This document shows, piece by piece, positions 22,379 through 34,299 of a DNA stretch of 64,000 nt. The notes below the pieces were generated by a model. That model was not told the DNA's origin. It did no database searches and saw only the letters and a program-made list of their open reading frames with translations. The stretch's first letter is position 1, and each line of letters begins with the position of its first letter. Origin of the DNA: Copromyces sp. CBS 386.78. Its lineage: Eukaryota > Ascomycota > Sordariomycetes > Sordariales > Sordariaceae. A program made the translations under genes and the position numbers. The stretch covers positions 310,001 to 374,000 of the forward strand of contig MU839089.1 of the NCBI GenBank assembly GCA_030685235.1, written 5' to 3'.

Positions 22379-25193
22379 CAACTACAACCTTCCCAAGAAC
22401 CCCGAGCCCCCCTCCAATGCGCCGGCTGGATCTAGCCTTCAAGTGAGCGTTCTGGAGCAGGACTTCCAGCGTATGCAGGCTTCTACTCCTCCTCCGGCTT
22501 ACAGCAGTGTCACTCCGAATGCTGCCTCTTCGAGCTATCCGGTCGAGAAACAACGACCAACTCAGCCTCATCCGGCCACTGCAAATAATAACAACAACAC
22601 TCCGAACCCAACCCCTCGTCCAGCAACAGCTGCTTCTGCAAGTAGTCGCCCAGTGAACACTGCTTCTCCGGCGCCGTCTTCCTCCATCCACAAGCCCAAG
22701 CCCGTTGCCGTTGTTGCTCCTCAAACTCCGGCCCAACAGCACCCCGGACACCCGGCCTTTGCCAACGAGCCCCAGCTGCAGCACCCAGCTCAGGCTGCTC
22801 ACAATGTCGGACATCCGGCTTTGCAACACACGCCGTCTCTCATGGCTTCCAGCCAAGCGCCGCCGCCGTTGCCCGAAGGCTGGATTGCCCATCTTGACCA
22901 GAACTCGGGTCAGTACTATTACATCCACCTAGCCACCCAGGCCACGCAATGGGAATTCCCCAAGGGTCCCAACCCCATCAGCCACGAAGCCGCTCCCCTG
23001 TCTCCCACAGCCTCAACCTACGGCAACCCCCTCGCCTCGCCTCTCCTCGGCGGCAAGCCCGGCCTGGCCTCTCCCATGTTTCACCCCCAGACCCCGGGTT
23101 ACGCCGAGAGCATCATGACCGTCGCCTCGGCCGCTCCCTCGGGCTTCACCGGCCCCCCGCCCTCCGCCGGTGTAGACATGTACAAAATCATGCCCACCAA
23201 CGGCGTCTACTTCGGCCCCTACCTGCGCTACGTCAACATGGATCTGGAAAAGGGCATCTGGCACGGCAGCATCATGATCGTCACCGACGCCCCCCAGCCG
23301 CCCACCATCCACATCCACCTCAGCGTCGACCTCTCGCCCAACCCGCGCCAGCTGATCCCGCACAACATCTGGACGCACCAGCGCTGGGTGTTTTACAAGT
23401 ACGACATGGACCTGCAAATGTCCGAGCACGGCACCGAGCGGTGGACCTACGCCGTCACTTCCCACTTGGGCTGCACACGCTACGAGTTCATCGTCGCAGG
23501 TCGGTACGAGACCGGATGGCGAATGATTGCCCACTCAGGCAACGATTTCGCTCCCAGCACCAACCAAAACGAGCGCGCCAAATTGGGGGGTGTCGGGTTC
23601 ATGTGGAAAGACATCTTGCAGAAAAACGTCGAATGCGGCGGCTTCCACGTGCAACTCGGCCTGGGAGACCAGATCTACGGCGACCGGCTCTGGCGCGAGG
23701 TTCCCATCCTCAAGCAATGGCTTAGCATCGCCGGCCGCGAGAATCGCAAAAACGTCCCCTGGACGGCTCGTCATGAAGAAGACGTCACGCACGCTTATTT
23801 CCATTACTACACCTCGCACTTCGACCAGCCCTTTATGCGCGAAGCCTTTGCGCAGATCCCGCATGTCTTGCAGATTGACGACCACGACATCTTTGACGGC
23901 TTCGGTTCTTACCCGGAGTACATGCAGTCGTCAGCCATCTTCAAAAATATCGGTCGCATAGCGATAGATATGTACCTCCTCTTTCAGCATCACACCACCG
24001 TCGAGATGCTTCGCAACGTCAGCTCAGACATGGACCTCTTCACTATTACGGGGTCAGGGTGGCATTTCGTCAAATACCTCGGCCCTGCCGTAGTAGTCGT
24101 CGGTCCCGACTGTCGCTCGGAAAGAACCCAAACCCGCGTCATGGCGGGTCCTACCTACCAAGGTCTCTTCCCCAAAGTCGCCATGCTACCACCTTCGGTA
24201 CAGCATTGCATATGGATGTTATCCGTGCCGGTCGTGTACCCCCGCTTGGAAACGGTGGAAACCCTGGCCAACACGTTCGCGACGGGCAAGAAAGCGGTTA
24301 ATTCTACTTATAACCTGCTGGGCAAAGTGACGAGTTCTGTGGCGGGCGTGGTGGGCGGGAAAGAGGTGGTGGCGCATGGATTCAAGGAGGTGAAGAGGGC
24401 GGTGGGGAAGAGCGGATTGATGGGCATTGTGTTGAATCAGTTTGGGGATTTTGATATCGCCGAGGAATTGAAGGACCTGTGGACGCATGAGAGTAAGGAT
24501 CTGGAGAGGACGTATTTGATTAGGACGTTGCAAGGGATTGCGGCGCAAAAGGGGATTAGGATGACGTTCTTGTCGGGCGGTACGTATTCATTCCCTCCCT
24601 CCTTTATCTTCTTCCTTTTCTATTCGTTTCGTTTCATGCTAACTAACAGTCACACACAAAAAGACGTATGCTCAGCCGGAGCCGGCCTCCTCCACGACCC
24701 CTCCCACCCCTCGGACCACAAAACCATGTACCAGCTCATAACCTCCCCCATCGTCGCCGCCCCTTGTTCCTCGTACCTTCTCAAAGCCCTCCACTCGGGC
24801 TCCAACTCCAACAAGTTGCTCTACGTCCCCCTAAACGGCCATAAATCCACCCACCAAGTCTCGGACACCAAGGAAGATATGATGGAGATTTTCCATACGG
24901 ATGCGTCGGGCGCCGCGAGGGAATACAAGAAGTTGATGGGGAGGAGGAATTACGTGGCGATTGTGGCTTACGATCCTGATGCTGCTGCTGCTGGTGGGAT
25001 GGGCCAGCAACAACAAGGGATGATGGGGCAACAGACTGGTTACGCGGCTAGTGTTCACAGTGGCGGAAGCGGTGGTGGTGGATTAAACAAGTTGAGTTTG
25101 GCGGTGGATTTCGTGGTGCAGGGTGATGGGGCTTTTACGGCTACTACCAAGTATGGGCCGGTTATTGTGCCGCATTTGGAGTATGGGCATTAG
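21159..25193 (+). CDS. WW-domain plus PhoD-like phosphatase protein
   Basis: Predicted metallo-phosphatase-like protein of 1,316 residues. Exons 21159-24579 and 24664-25193; the 84-bp intron (GTACGT...AAAAAG, branch CTAAC) is in frame without a stop. Residues 1-570 are disordered and rich in Pro, Ser and Gln, with a 26-Gln run at about residues 381-406. A WW domain (LPEGWIAHLDQNSGQYYYIH) starts near residue 571. The PhoD-like domain (about 670-1290) starts MYKIMPTNGVYFGPYLRY and has GDQIYGDRLW with D837 and DDHDIFDGFGSYPE with D907-D910, likely metal-site residues. Secreted bacterial PhoD has a Tat signal; none is seen here, so a cytosolic or membrane-associated role is likelier. The WW domain should bind Pro-rich partners, perhaps its own N-terminus. 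The ATG at 21159 (CAACATGTC) was chosen; an in-frame ATG at 20994 would add 55 basic residues. Confidence 0.9.
22299..22376 (+). repeat. Pure (CAG)26 tract encoding poly-Gln
   Basis: Twenty-six uninterrupted CAG codons inside the WW-PhoD gene. No CAA interruption is present, so replication slippage and strain-to-strain length variation are expected. Confidence 0.97.
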
Positions 25194-26214
25194 TTTTTTG
25201 GGGGTTGGTCTTGGGAGGTGACGATTGTTTGGATGGATTAGGTGGACTTTGTTGTTGTTGTTGTTGTTGTTCGATATCTGATATCTTGGATACATACCTC
25301 TCTGGTGGAGAGAGGAAGCTCGTCGTGGTAATAGCCTTTTTGTTCTGTTCTGTTCTGTTCGGTTGTAGGATTGATTGATCTGTAGGTCAGCTGTTTGAGA
25401 TACTTTTTACTTCTTTTTTATATACCAAGCAAGCTTCCTGTTTTTTGTTTCACAACACTTTATATATACCGTTTTGGGATTGTGCTGTTTGTTTGTTGTA
25501 TGATGTCCTGAAATGCAGCACAGCTCACATGTTTTGAGATACTACTTACTTCTTATACCAACTTTCTTGTCCTTGTTCAACACTTTACTTTACACTGGTG
25601 TCGGTCGTTATTTGCTCAGTTGTATGTACCTACCTATGCTGATCGACTACCTTACAAACTTTTATGATATACTTACCTTACCTCTCATATACAAATACAA
25701 TAACCTATTTCTCTTTCGTCTTCCGATTCATCATTGTAATTGCAACCGACGACTGAGTCGAACTTTAACCTCTCGTCGGTAGAGGTATTGTTCTACCATT
25801 TATCATACCATACGCATACGCATACAGTCAAGTCAGTACACGTAGTTAGTTTGTCGAAATCGATCGATGACTTGTATGTAGACTTGACTTTGGAATTGGG
25901 TCGATAAATTAAAAAAAGACCAAAGAATCCTGACAGTTCACGTCCTAGTGTGTGTGGTGACAGTGGTTGTACAGTTATCTCTCGCTCTCGCTCTTGTCTT
26001 TCTTTCTCTTTGCGTTGCGTTGCGTTGTTCCATACACCGACCGTTCTTCTCTCCTACCTTATTATCCAAAGTCATAAAACTACCTACAGGTACCTAACCT
26101 CTCTATACTGTACTGTACTGGTATTTTCCCCGCCCGAGCGGTCATCTGATACTCTTCGGTTTCGGTTCGCCCGATATTCGTAGGTATCCATCTCGTCTTT
26201 ATAGATAGATAGAT
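25194..26214. other. Host spacer between the WW-PhoD gene and the transposon cluster
   Basis: 1.0 kb of normal host composition. Contains a (GTT)n run near 25,248-25,271 just after the stop codon, several ATAC/GCATAC and GCGTT short repeats, and a GATA repeat ending at the copia insertion point. No gene is seen. Confidence 0.55.
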
Positions 26215-26380
26215 TGTCAGACTGCAGGGGATATACACGTGCACAGTCACGGGATTGAGGAGCAGATCAGTACGGGATTTATACCAGATGCCAGATATCG
26301 AGCTAGGTGCGGATCAACACAACAGAACACATACAATACAGCCACGTTGAACTCCCTACTTTCAGACTCATATTATCACA
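26215..26380 (+). repeat. Copia 5' LTR
   Basis: 166 bp, beginning TGTCAGACTGCAGG and ending ATTATCACA (TG...CA ends). Its outer (left) half is nearly unmutated compared with the 3' copy. Confidence 0.93.
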
Positions 26381-26599
26381 ATTAAGAGTCTTATTAATTC
26401 AATCGTTTAAAACTATCGCCAGCGATTCAATAACCCGAAAACTGAAATAATAATATCTTTATCTATAACCAAATCCAATAATAATATTATATTTAATGTA
26501 CTTAAGAATTAGCCCGCGTAGGAAAATACCTTTATTTCCTAAGCTTAAAATCTCAACCCCTAGAAGTATATCAATCTAGTAAATTGTATACCCTAGCCT

Positions 26600-29500
26600 A
26601 TTAACCTAAAAGAATTTAATATTATTAATTACTAAGGTATACCCCCCGAAGGGGAAACCCTAGCCGAATATAAAACCCGGGAACGAAAACTTTCTAACGC
26701 AACGCAAATCTACGGTTTCTTTTATAAATGCAATTATTATAATTATATAACCGAGAAATAGGATTAGCGTACTAAAATTAAGGCCCTCTCGGACCTAAAT
26801 ATTAAAAAGACTATATTAAATCGATAAATAACCAAAACCGTTGGAAATTAATACCGCGAAACTAACCTTATTTAATATATTAAATTATATAAATAATATA
26901 ATAACCTCTCTAAATCCGCTTCCTTTAACGACCGCGAAGCTAAGAAGTTTACTAGGGCTACCCTTCTTAACTTTCTTAAACCCCCCGCGAAAAGAAATTA
27001 TAACTAATTTAATTAAACCTTCTAATAAAAATCGGCTATAGCCTTCTATATTGTTCGGCAAATTTCCGGCGCTAATAAACCCGACTTTTAATTTCTAGAA
27101 TTCTATAACGCAATTAAATCTTCTCCCTACAATAATTAGGCTAAAATTTATTAATTATAATATAATAAGAAGATCGAAGAAGATTTTAATTTCTAAATCT
27201 CCTTCTGAATTATAGTTAAGGACTTTTATAAAATAATAATAACGAACGCTACCTAAAGAAAAGGTTGCGCTCCCCCGCTTAAAAATATAGTATTCGCAAT
27301 TATATTAAATAATAAGCCCGTTAAAGAGGACGCTCCTAATAATAATAAATAACTTAACCCAGGGGCAAAGGGATAGAAAAAGGCTATAAAAACAATTAAT
27401 AAGAAATCTACTCCTAAAAAAAATATTAATAAAAATAAACGCACCTCCTCCTCGTCCTTACCTTCGTTAAAGAAACCCCGACTACCGTATAAACTCTATA
27501 AATTTCACAGCTATAAACTAGAATAATACTATTATATAAAACTATAAATAGCCTTCGATAATTAGGTCGAATCCCCTATTATCCGGAAATAGGTAAAAGT
27601 AAATTTAAAGAAGGATAAATACTTTAAAGAAGCCGTTAACTGTTTTAAATAAACGAATAAAAATAATGAAAACTAATTTAATCGCCGAATTAATAAGAGC
27701 AATTTTTTAGTACTTATTATAGATTACCGCAATATTATATACCTACTAAAAAATTTAGCGATCTTCGATTCAAATATAATAATCTATATTTTTAATAAAG
27801 TTAATTAATTTAACGATTTAAATCCTATAAACCCCGGTAATTATATATAAGTTAAGGATAAATGTATACTTATCGAAGAATACGGTAATATTATATTAAT
27901 AGTTTAAAATAATAAAGGAAGTCGCAATCTATACTTTACTAATATTGTATTAATATTAAATATAGTTTACAACTTCGTTTCCTTAAAAAAATTCGAAAAG
28001 GAGTAGATTTTCTAAGACTACAAAAATAATTATTTACGTTCTAACTTTATAAATTCCCTAATTTACAATATCTACTCTTATTATATCCAATTTATATTAG
28101 AATATATCCCCCTATAGAATAATAGCCTTAACGAATCCTCTTTTACTATATAATATTCTAATTATTCTAAGTAAAAGCCCCGAAAAGGAAATCCTTTCTA
28201 TTAATATCTTCGATTTAATTACTTTAGCCCTAATATTTTCGCTAAATTTATTGAATAAATATATAATATTCGATTAAAAGGATTAAATTTAATTTACTAT
28301 AATTTATATATAAAGGCTAAATTAAAGCGCTAAATACGTAAGGAAATTCAAAATTACTTCGAAAAACCCGGATTATATTTCGCTATCGACTTTTTTTTAT
28401 ATAAGAAGGTAAAACTTAATAATATAAAATATTTAAACTTAATAGTAATTATAGATTAATAATCTGGGTTTATCTAAGTATATTACTTAGGTAACTGAAA
28501 AGTAGATTCTATTATCGCTTATTTAAAATCCTTATTTATAAATCTATAAACGAAATATTAAATAGTATTTTATATTATCGAATACGATAACGAAATAACG
28601 AATAATAAGAAAATTACCGCTTAATTTTCTAATAAAGGAATTAATATCGAGCCCTTAGCGCTTTATATGCAAATTCAAAACGGCGGCGTAGAACGTTCAA
28701 GGGGTATAATTAAAATTAAGGCGGCAATAATATATTCGGGTATAAATTTACCCTATAAATTATAATTAGAAATTATTAAAGTAATTACGTATTTATATAA
28801 CCTAACTCCTAAAGCTAAATATTATTAGAAATCCCCTAAAAAGAGATTTAAAACGTTTTATTAATTTAAAAATAGTATTCTTCTACTAATAAATCCGTTC
28901 CTAATTATTATATACTTTAAAATCTATAATTATAAAGCTTTCGCCCTCTTTATAAAAATAATAAAAGAATAGAATAAAATTATAAAACTTAAAGACCGTA
29001 TATAAATTAAGTATCTAATAGGGTATTAATTAACTAATATCTACCGGATTTAAAACTTATATATAAATACTATTATTATTATATAAAATATTATATTTAA
29101 CGAAAATAAAATATTCTTTAATAACGTTAAAGAAATCTATAATACCCTTAATATTTCCTTTAAAAAACTGGCTATACAATTAAGAAATTTCTACTAAATA
29201 AATATAATATAAGTAAATCTCTTCTAATTTAATACTATTAAAAAAAGAATTCTTAGCCCTATTACTTAAAACTTTCTAAATAAATTAAATATACTAAGGG
29301 AAGAAGAGGAATTTAAGATACGAAATCTGTAAACGGGTCTAAAGAATTTGTAAAAGTTTCTAAAGGAACCCCTATTAATATTACTAGTATAAAGGTCGTC
29401 GGATTTCTAAAATACAATTTTAAATTTAAAAAATAAGGAAGAAGGGTATTTACTAACTCTTCTTAAGAGCCTAATTATATTCTTAATAATTAACCTCTTT

Positions 29501-31560
29501 TAATCTAATAAAGATTTATAGCCAATTATAAATTAATACCTTATATAAATTATATCCTTTATATCCGTATAGGGGAGTAAATTAATAAATACTTAAGGAA
29601 ATAAAATTGTAGATTAAACCTTTTTAGAAAAAATAAAAGAGAAGGGGATCGAAATTAACCCCAGCTATAACCCTAAATTAAAAATAATAAAGGAATCTAT
29701 ATATTACTATAAGGCCAAAAGTATATTAAAAACCCTCTATCGGTTTAATTTTCTACTCCTTCCTAATAATTATAAATAATTTAATTCTTATCCTTTTAGA
29801 AAATTCTTTAAAGAAGTAGAAAAGGAATACTTAAATAAATATAAGGATTTCAAATTTTAAAAATAGCTTAACGCCGAAGAACTTAGAAATAACGAAATAT
29901 TCGGCTTAATATAAATATATATTTATAAATTCGATTAAAATGGCTGTTTCCTCAAATATAAGGTACGTCTAATTATACGTAGAGATTAATAGTTTAAAAA
30001 TAGCGTACGAAAAATGTATACAATAATTTTAATAATTAAATCGTTTTGTATCCTAATAGCGATAGTAGCCTACTTTAATTTCGACTTAACCTAATATAAT
30101 ATAAAAAATATATTTATAAATATATTATTTAATAAATTAATATATATAAAACCTCCCCCTAATTATATAAGGAAAGGCCAAGTGCTCTAATTACTATAAG
30201 TACTATATAATCTCTAGAAATCTCCTCTCCTCTAATAATAAAAATTTACTAAAACCCTAATTATTATAAATATAAATCCTATCCCTATAAAACCTAATAT
30301 CCTCGTTAAAAATAATATTTCCTTATCCTTTTATATTAATAATATTATTATTACTCACAAATATAAAAATTAAGAAATCGCTACTACTAAAAGGGTAGTA
30401 ATTATTATAGAAAAGAAATATTAATTAACCGGCAGAAATCCGCTAAAATAATTTTTAAGTATCGAAATTATTTAAAACCGCGAAAAAAAATTAATCTAAC
30501 TCTCTTAATGTAAATATATTTAAAAAATCGCTGATAAAGTAAAACGAATTAAAAAACTATATATAACCCTAATAATTAAAGAGGAATTATTCCCTTACTA
30601 AAATAATATTATACTATATAAAATCGTTGCGTACTAAATAAAAATCGGCTCTATCCTCTATATCGCTATTACGTTACGATTAGACGTCGCCTTCCTAATT
30701 TTAAAATTCGTTTAATTCAATTCTAACCCTAATCCTACTCATTATATAATAATAAATCGAATAATCTTCTATTTTCTTATAATTTAAAATTTCGCTTTTT
30801 AATTAAATAGTAAAGACCGTTAAAACTTCTATATTATAATTAATTCTTTATTTACAAATAATTTTCTTAATTACAAAAATTTATAAACGTTTGTAATATA
30901 ATTACTAAATAATATTATCGATTAGCGTACTAATAAATAAAATACCGTTATAACCTTATTAATAGAGGTTAAATTATTATCTTTAAATTAAAGTACTAAG
31001 GAGGCAATCTACGCCTACCGCCTATTTAACGAATTTATATTAAATTTCCTAAATTAAAAGGGGACCCCTATAAAGTACGATAATAAATAAACAATTTACT
31101 TTATTATAAAGGAAGGAATATAGCTCGTTACAAAATTTAAATATATAAATATATATAAATATTAGCTAAGGCAAATATAAGAGAGGAAATTAATTAATAT
31201 AGTATATATACTGACTAAAGAACAAATCGCTAACGGGTTTACGAAGAGCTTCCTTCCCGTAATTCATTTAACTTCGCTAGAACAATTAGGACTCGTAAAA
31301 TTATAGCGGCTACTAATTTAATTATAGGAGCTTAATAATAAAAATATTATTATAGGGCGCCCTAAGGGTATAGAGGACTTTAGTAAGGAGGATACAGGCA
31401 ACGAAACGGCGAATATATCTATTAATAACTCTTACGAATAATAGCTTAAAAACTACTGTAATAAAAGGAAATAATTAGGGATTATATTTAGGAATAGCAT
31501 TATTTCTGGCCAATTTTAGAAGGATTTTAAGGCATTTCTAAGTAGATCTAGTACGGTTTG
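26600..31560 (+). pseudogene. Copia gag-pol polyprotein relic
   Basis: Decayed coding region, approximate limits. Recognisable pieces are a Lys-rich gag/zinc-knuckle area before about 27,500, an integrase core with an ...NGGVERSRG... segment near 28,680, a reverse transcriptase fragment including a VLYSLQKSP-like segment (LYGLRQSP in intact relatives) near 30,200, and a copia RNase H tail near 30,950. Stops occur at many former Gln and Trp codons; no long open frame survives. Confidence 0.85.
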
Positions 31561-31581
31561 TACGCCAAATCTAAGGGGGTA

Positions 31582-31747
31582 TATTAAATTACAAGGGATA
31601 TATACGTATATAGTCACAGGATTAAGGAGCAGATTAGTGCGGGATTTATACCAGATGCCAGATATTGAGCCAGGTGCGGATCAGCACAATAGAACACACA
31701 CAATACAGCCACGTTGAACCCCCTACTTTCAGACCCATATTATCACA
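31582..31747 (+). repeat. Copia 3' LTR
   Basis: 166 bp, pairs base for base with 26,215-26,380. Its first bases read TATTAAATTACAAGGG where the 5' copy has TGTCAGACTGCAGGGG; all changes are G to A or C to T. Its outer (right) half is the less mutated one. Confidence 0.93.
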
Positions 31748-31788
31748 TAGATAGACGTTCTCCTTTTTGGCAGTTCAAGTTTATTATA
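31748..31788. other. Host sequence wedge between two transposons, with both target duplications
   Basis: TAGAT (31,748-31,752) is the right target duplication of the copia element. AGACGTTCTCC...TTCAAGT (31,753-31,780, 28 bp) is host DNA. TTATTATA (31,781-31,788) is the left target duplication of the Mutator-like element. The wedge keeps normal composition. Confidence 0.88.
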
Positions 31789-31906
31789 GAGAATGTCTTT
31801 TCGCACCGTTATAAAAGTCTTCCGGCACCGTCACCCCACCCATCCCGCGCGCCAAGGCGCACTAATACACTCTAAAAATTTTTAAACCAATCAAATCGCT
31901 CGCATC
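31789..31906. repeat. MULE left terminal inverted repeat
   Basis: 118 bp; reverse complement of 50,796-50,902 apart from one indel region around 31,850-31,875 and transitions, most of RIP type. Similarity ends at CTCGCATC. Confidence 0.88.
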
Positions 31907-32379
31907 TATTCTAAATCTCCACGCCCCTATTCTTAACGTCAATAAACCGTACCGCGCCCACCAAACCCCCAGATTACACCCCATTACACCCAAATTTCAT
32001 ACTATACTAGCCAATCCAATAATCCATCGTTATATTAGCAATTTACAAATATCGTCGCATCGCATCGCTTCCTCCCCTATTATTACTATTACTACCCTCC
32101 TTACAATTAATTAAACTACTATCGCGCATTACAAAATATCACTCAAATAAATAAAGCGCTAACATCTATTAACGGTAAGAAATAATCCGTTATCTTTTCT
32201 ATATATTTCCCTAATTAATTGTAACGTAAATAGCCGATATAGCGACCCAGCCGACGGGCGTACACCCTAATTAATAAACAATCGACCTCAATCTCATTAA
32301 CCCTAATCTAAGACCCTCAATAAGCGATACCCCAATCGAACCTAGTAAATCCCATACCCCTAGCGAACTTCCTAACGAA

Positions 32380-34000
32380 CTTACCTTAACACAACCTATA
32401 GAAATCGATAACGATAATAACAAGGAAGATACCCCTACCTTTTAATACTATAAATATAGCAACTACCCTATATTTAATAATTAGTACAATACTTTCGATA
32501 ACTTCGTAACGGCCGTTAAATAATAGGGATAAGAATTTAACTACACTATAATTAAAGGTCGATCGAATAATATTATAAAAGAATATAGCAATTATACTAG
32601 AATCGAACTCATTTACACTACTAGCCCGGTTCGTAAACTAAACTATTATTCTCGTACTACCTCAATTACTAAATAGGGATGCTCTTAATAAGAGTATACT
32701 AAAATATTAAAATATAATAATAGATAATAGATTTTTAAACTACGTAAAGGTTATAAATTTGATAACTATCCACCCAATAAAAAACTACTTATCTATTCGG
32801 TATTCAAAGTTTAATATAAAGTATTTATTGCTACCTACATCGACCAACCCAGTATATTTAACTATAAAATTAAGATCGAATTAAAGAAGAGGTTTCTAAA
32901 GCTTAAGAACGCATTTATTAATCGGTAATTTATTAACTTTCGTTATAAATTTAAAAAGATTATATAAGTTGGCTATACCCCTTTTTAACTTATTATAAAG
33001 CTACTCATAGAGAAGGGGGTTTATTTTATAATTAACTAGCAAGATATTACTAAAACGAAACCAACCGCCCTCTTTTAAAGTAATCCCTAGGGAGAGTAGA
33101 TATAGAAGGAAAATCCTTAGGTCTAGATATACAATAATATATATAAAATTAATAATAAAAGTTTAGCCTTCTTCTAAATTATCAGTATAATAGGGGTTAA
33201 CTATACCTTTAACTACGGTTTCAGGCTAATTAATAACGAGCGATAAGAAAGTTTTAATTAATTTATAGACTAGGTTAACATTCGTTGTAGAACTATTACC
33301 ATTAAAAATTACGAATTACTATTATAGATTACGATATAGCAATGAAATTAGCTATTAAGCGAATTTATTTTTAAATAGAGTTTTAATTTTATATTTTTTA
33401 CGTTAATAAGAATATAATATTGAATATTAAGCGTAAATAGGATAGAAAGGTCGCCGCTTAGGTTACTAATATTTATACCGTTACAATATAAGTATAAATA
33501 TAGTAAGAAATTTTAGTATTAATATCGGCCTAACTTGCGCCAGCGCAACCTAATAATACGACGAATTTAGAAAATTTTGACGAAGAAGATTAAAATATAA
33601 TTAATAATTTTAACTGCTTAGTAGATAGTACGGATTATTTAGAACCGTTACCCGATACCGTAGAGTATTTTCAGTCTAATCTTTATACTATTTAGAAATA
33701 TATATATTACACGTATATAATTAACGATTTCAATACTATATAGGAGAAGTTCTATAGCTATTTTACATAGTAAATTACAATTATTACGTATTTAAAAGAT
33801 ATTTATATAGCGGTAAAGGAGGAGTAAACTACTTATTACGTTAACGAAAAATTAAACTTTAATTATCGTACTATATCGCTAATCGAGTTAGCGAATTATA
33901 CGTTAAAGAGTTATATTATTAACGGTAAATCCTATAATTAACTATGCTATCCCCTATATAATCTACTATATACTAATTATTATTTTAATATAGGGAATAG
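32380..34000 (+). pseudogene. MULE transposase relic, 5' part
   Basis: Long decayed frame with regular RIP stops at former Gln/Trp codons. The N-terminal part has a short acidic leader followed by a possible WRKY/FAR1-like DNA-binding region (about 32,520-32,780). The transposase core lies at about 33,100-33,400. The frame is cut at 34,000 by gypsy element A and resumes at 49,550. Confidence 0.65.
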
Positions 34001-34242
34001 TGTTATGGGGCTGATGCCCGTGGCTGACGTACCTGGCAATCGCCAGGCGAACTGCCGTGCCGGCAACCCTGCCGTGCCGGCAAACCCCCTTGGCCCGTGC
34101 ACCTTATACACCGTACGTCCCTTAAAAAGGATAGCTAGCCAGCTCGCTTACTTTATAGGCTCCCTTCCCTTCTTTCTTTCCTCGTAAAACCTTATTAATC
34201 GTTTAAGCTAATACCTATGCTAATTATATTATACCCCTTACA
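34001..34242 (+). repeat. Gypsy A 5' LTR
   Basis: 242 bp beginning TGTTATGGGGCTGATGCCC and ending CCCCTTACA. Contains a CCTGGC/GCCAGG mini-hairpin at 34,032-34,047 and two tandem copies of CTGCCGTGCCGGCAA at about 34,052-34,085. Its first about 110 bp are barely mutated; its last about 80 bp are heavily mutated. A short open frame inside is not a gene. Confidence 0.93.
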
Positions 34243-34299
34243 TTAGGTTCTACTTATACCTATATAAACGGATAATAAATTTAATAGCGGATATTAATA

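Larger units (their letters stand above)
26215..31747 (+). mobile_element. Ty1/copia LTR retrotransposon, RIP-inactivated (5,533 bp)
   Basis: Two 166-bp direct repeats bound the element, and TAGAT flanks it on both sides (26,210-26,214 and 31,748-31,752), a perfect 5-bp target-site duplication. The internal order is gag-like region, integrase (about 28,350-28,900), reverse transcriptase (about 30,000-30,350), then RNase H (about 30,600-31,050). Integrase before reverse transcriptase is diagnostic of Ty1/copia. A purine-rich stretch CTAAGGGGGT at about 31,571-31,580 just before the 3' LTR is the likely polypurine tract. All frames are broken by RIP stops. Confidence 0.93.

Noticed and set aside
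34005..34187. Short open frame with normal GC inside the AT-rich block
   Set aside because: It lies wholly within the 5' LTR of gypsy A; the matching 3' LTR frame (49,408-49,599) differs, as expected for LTR DNA.
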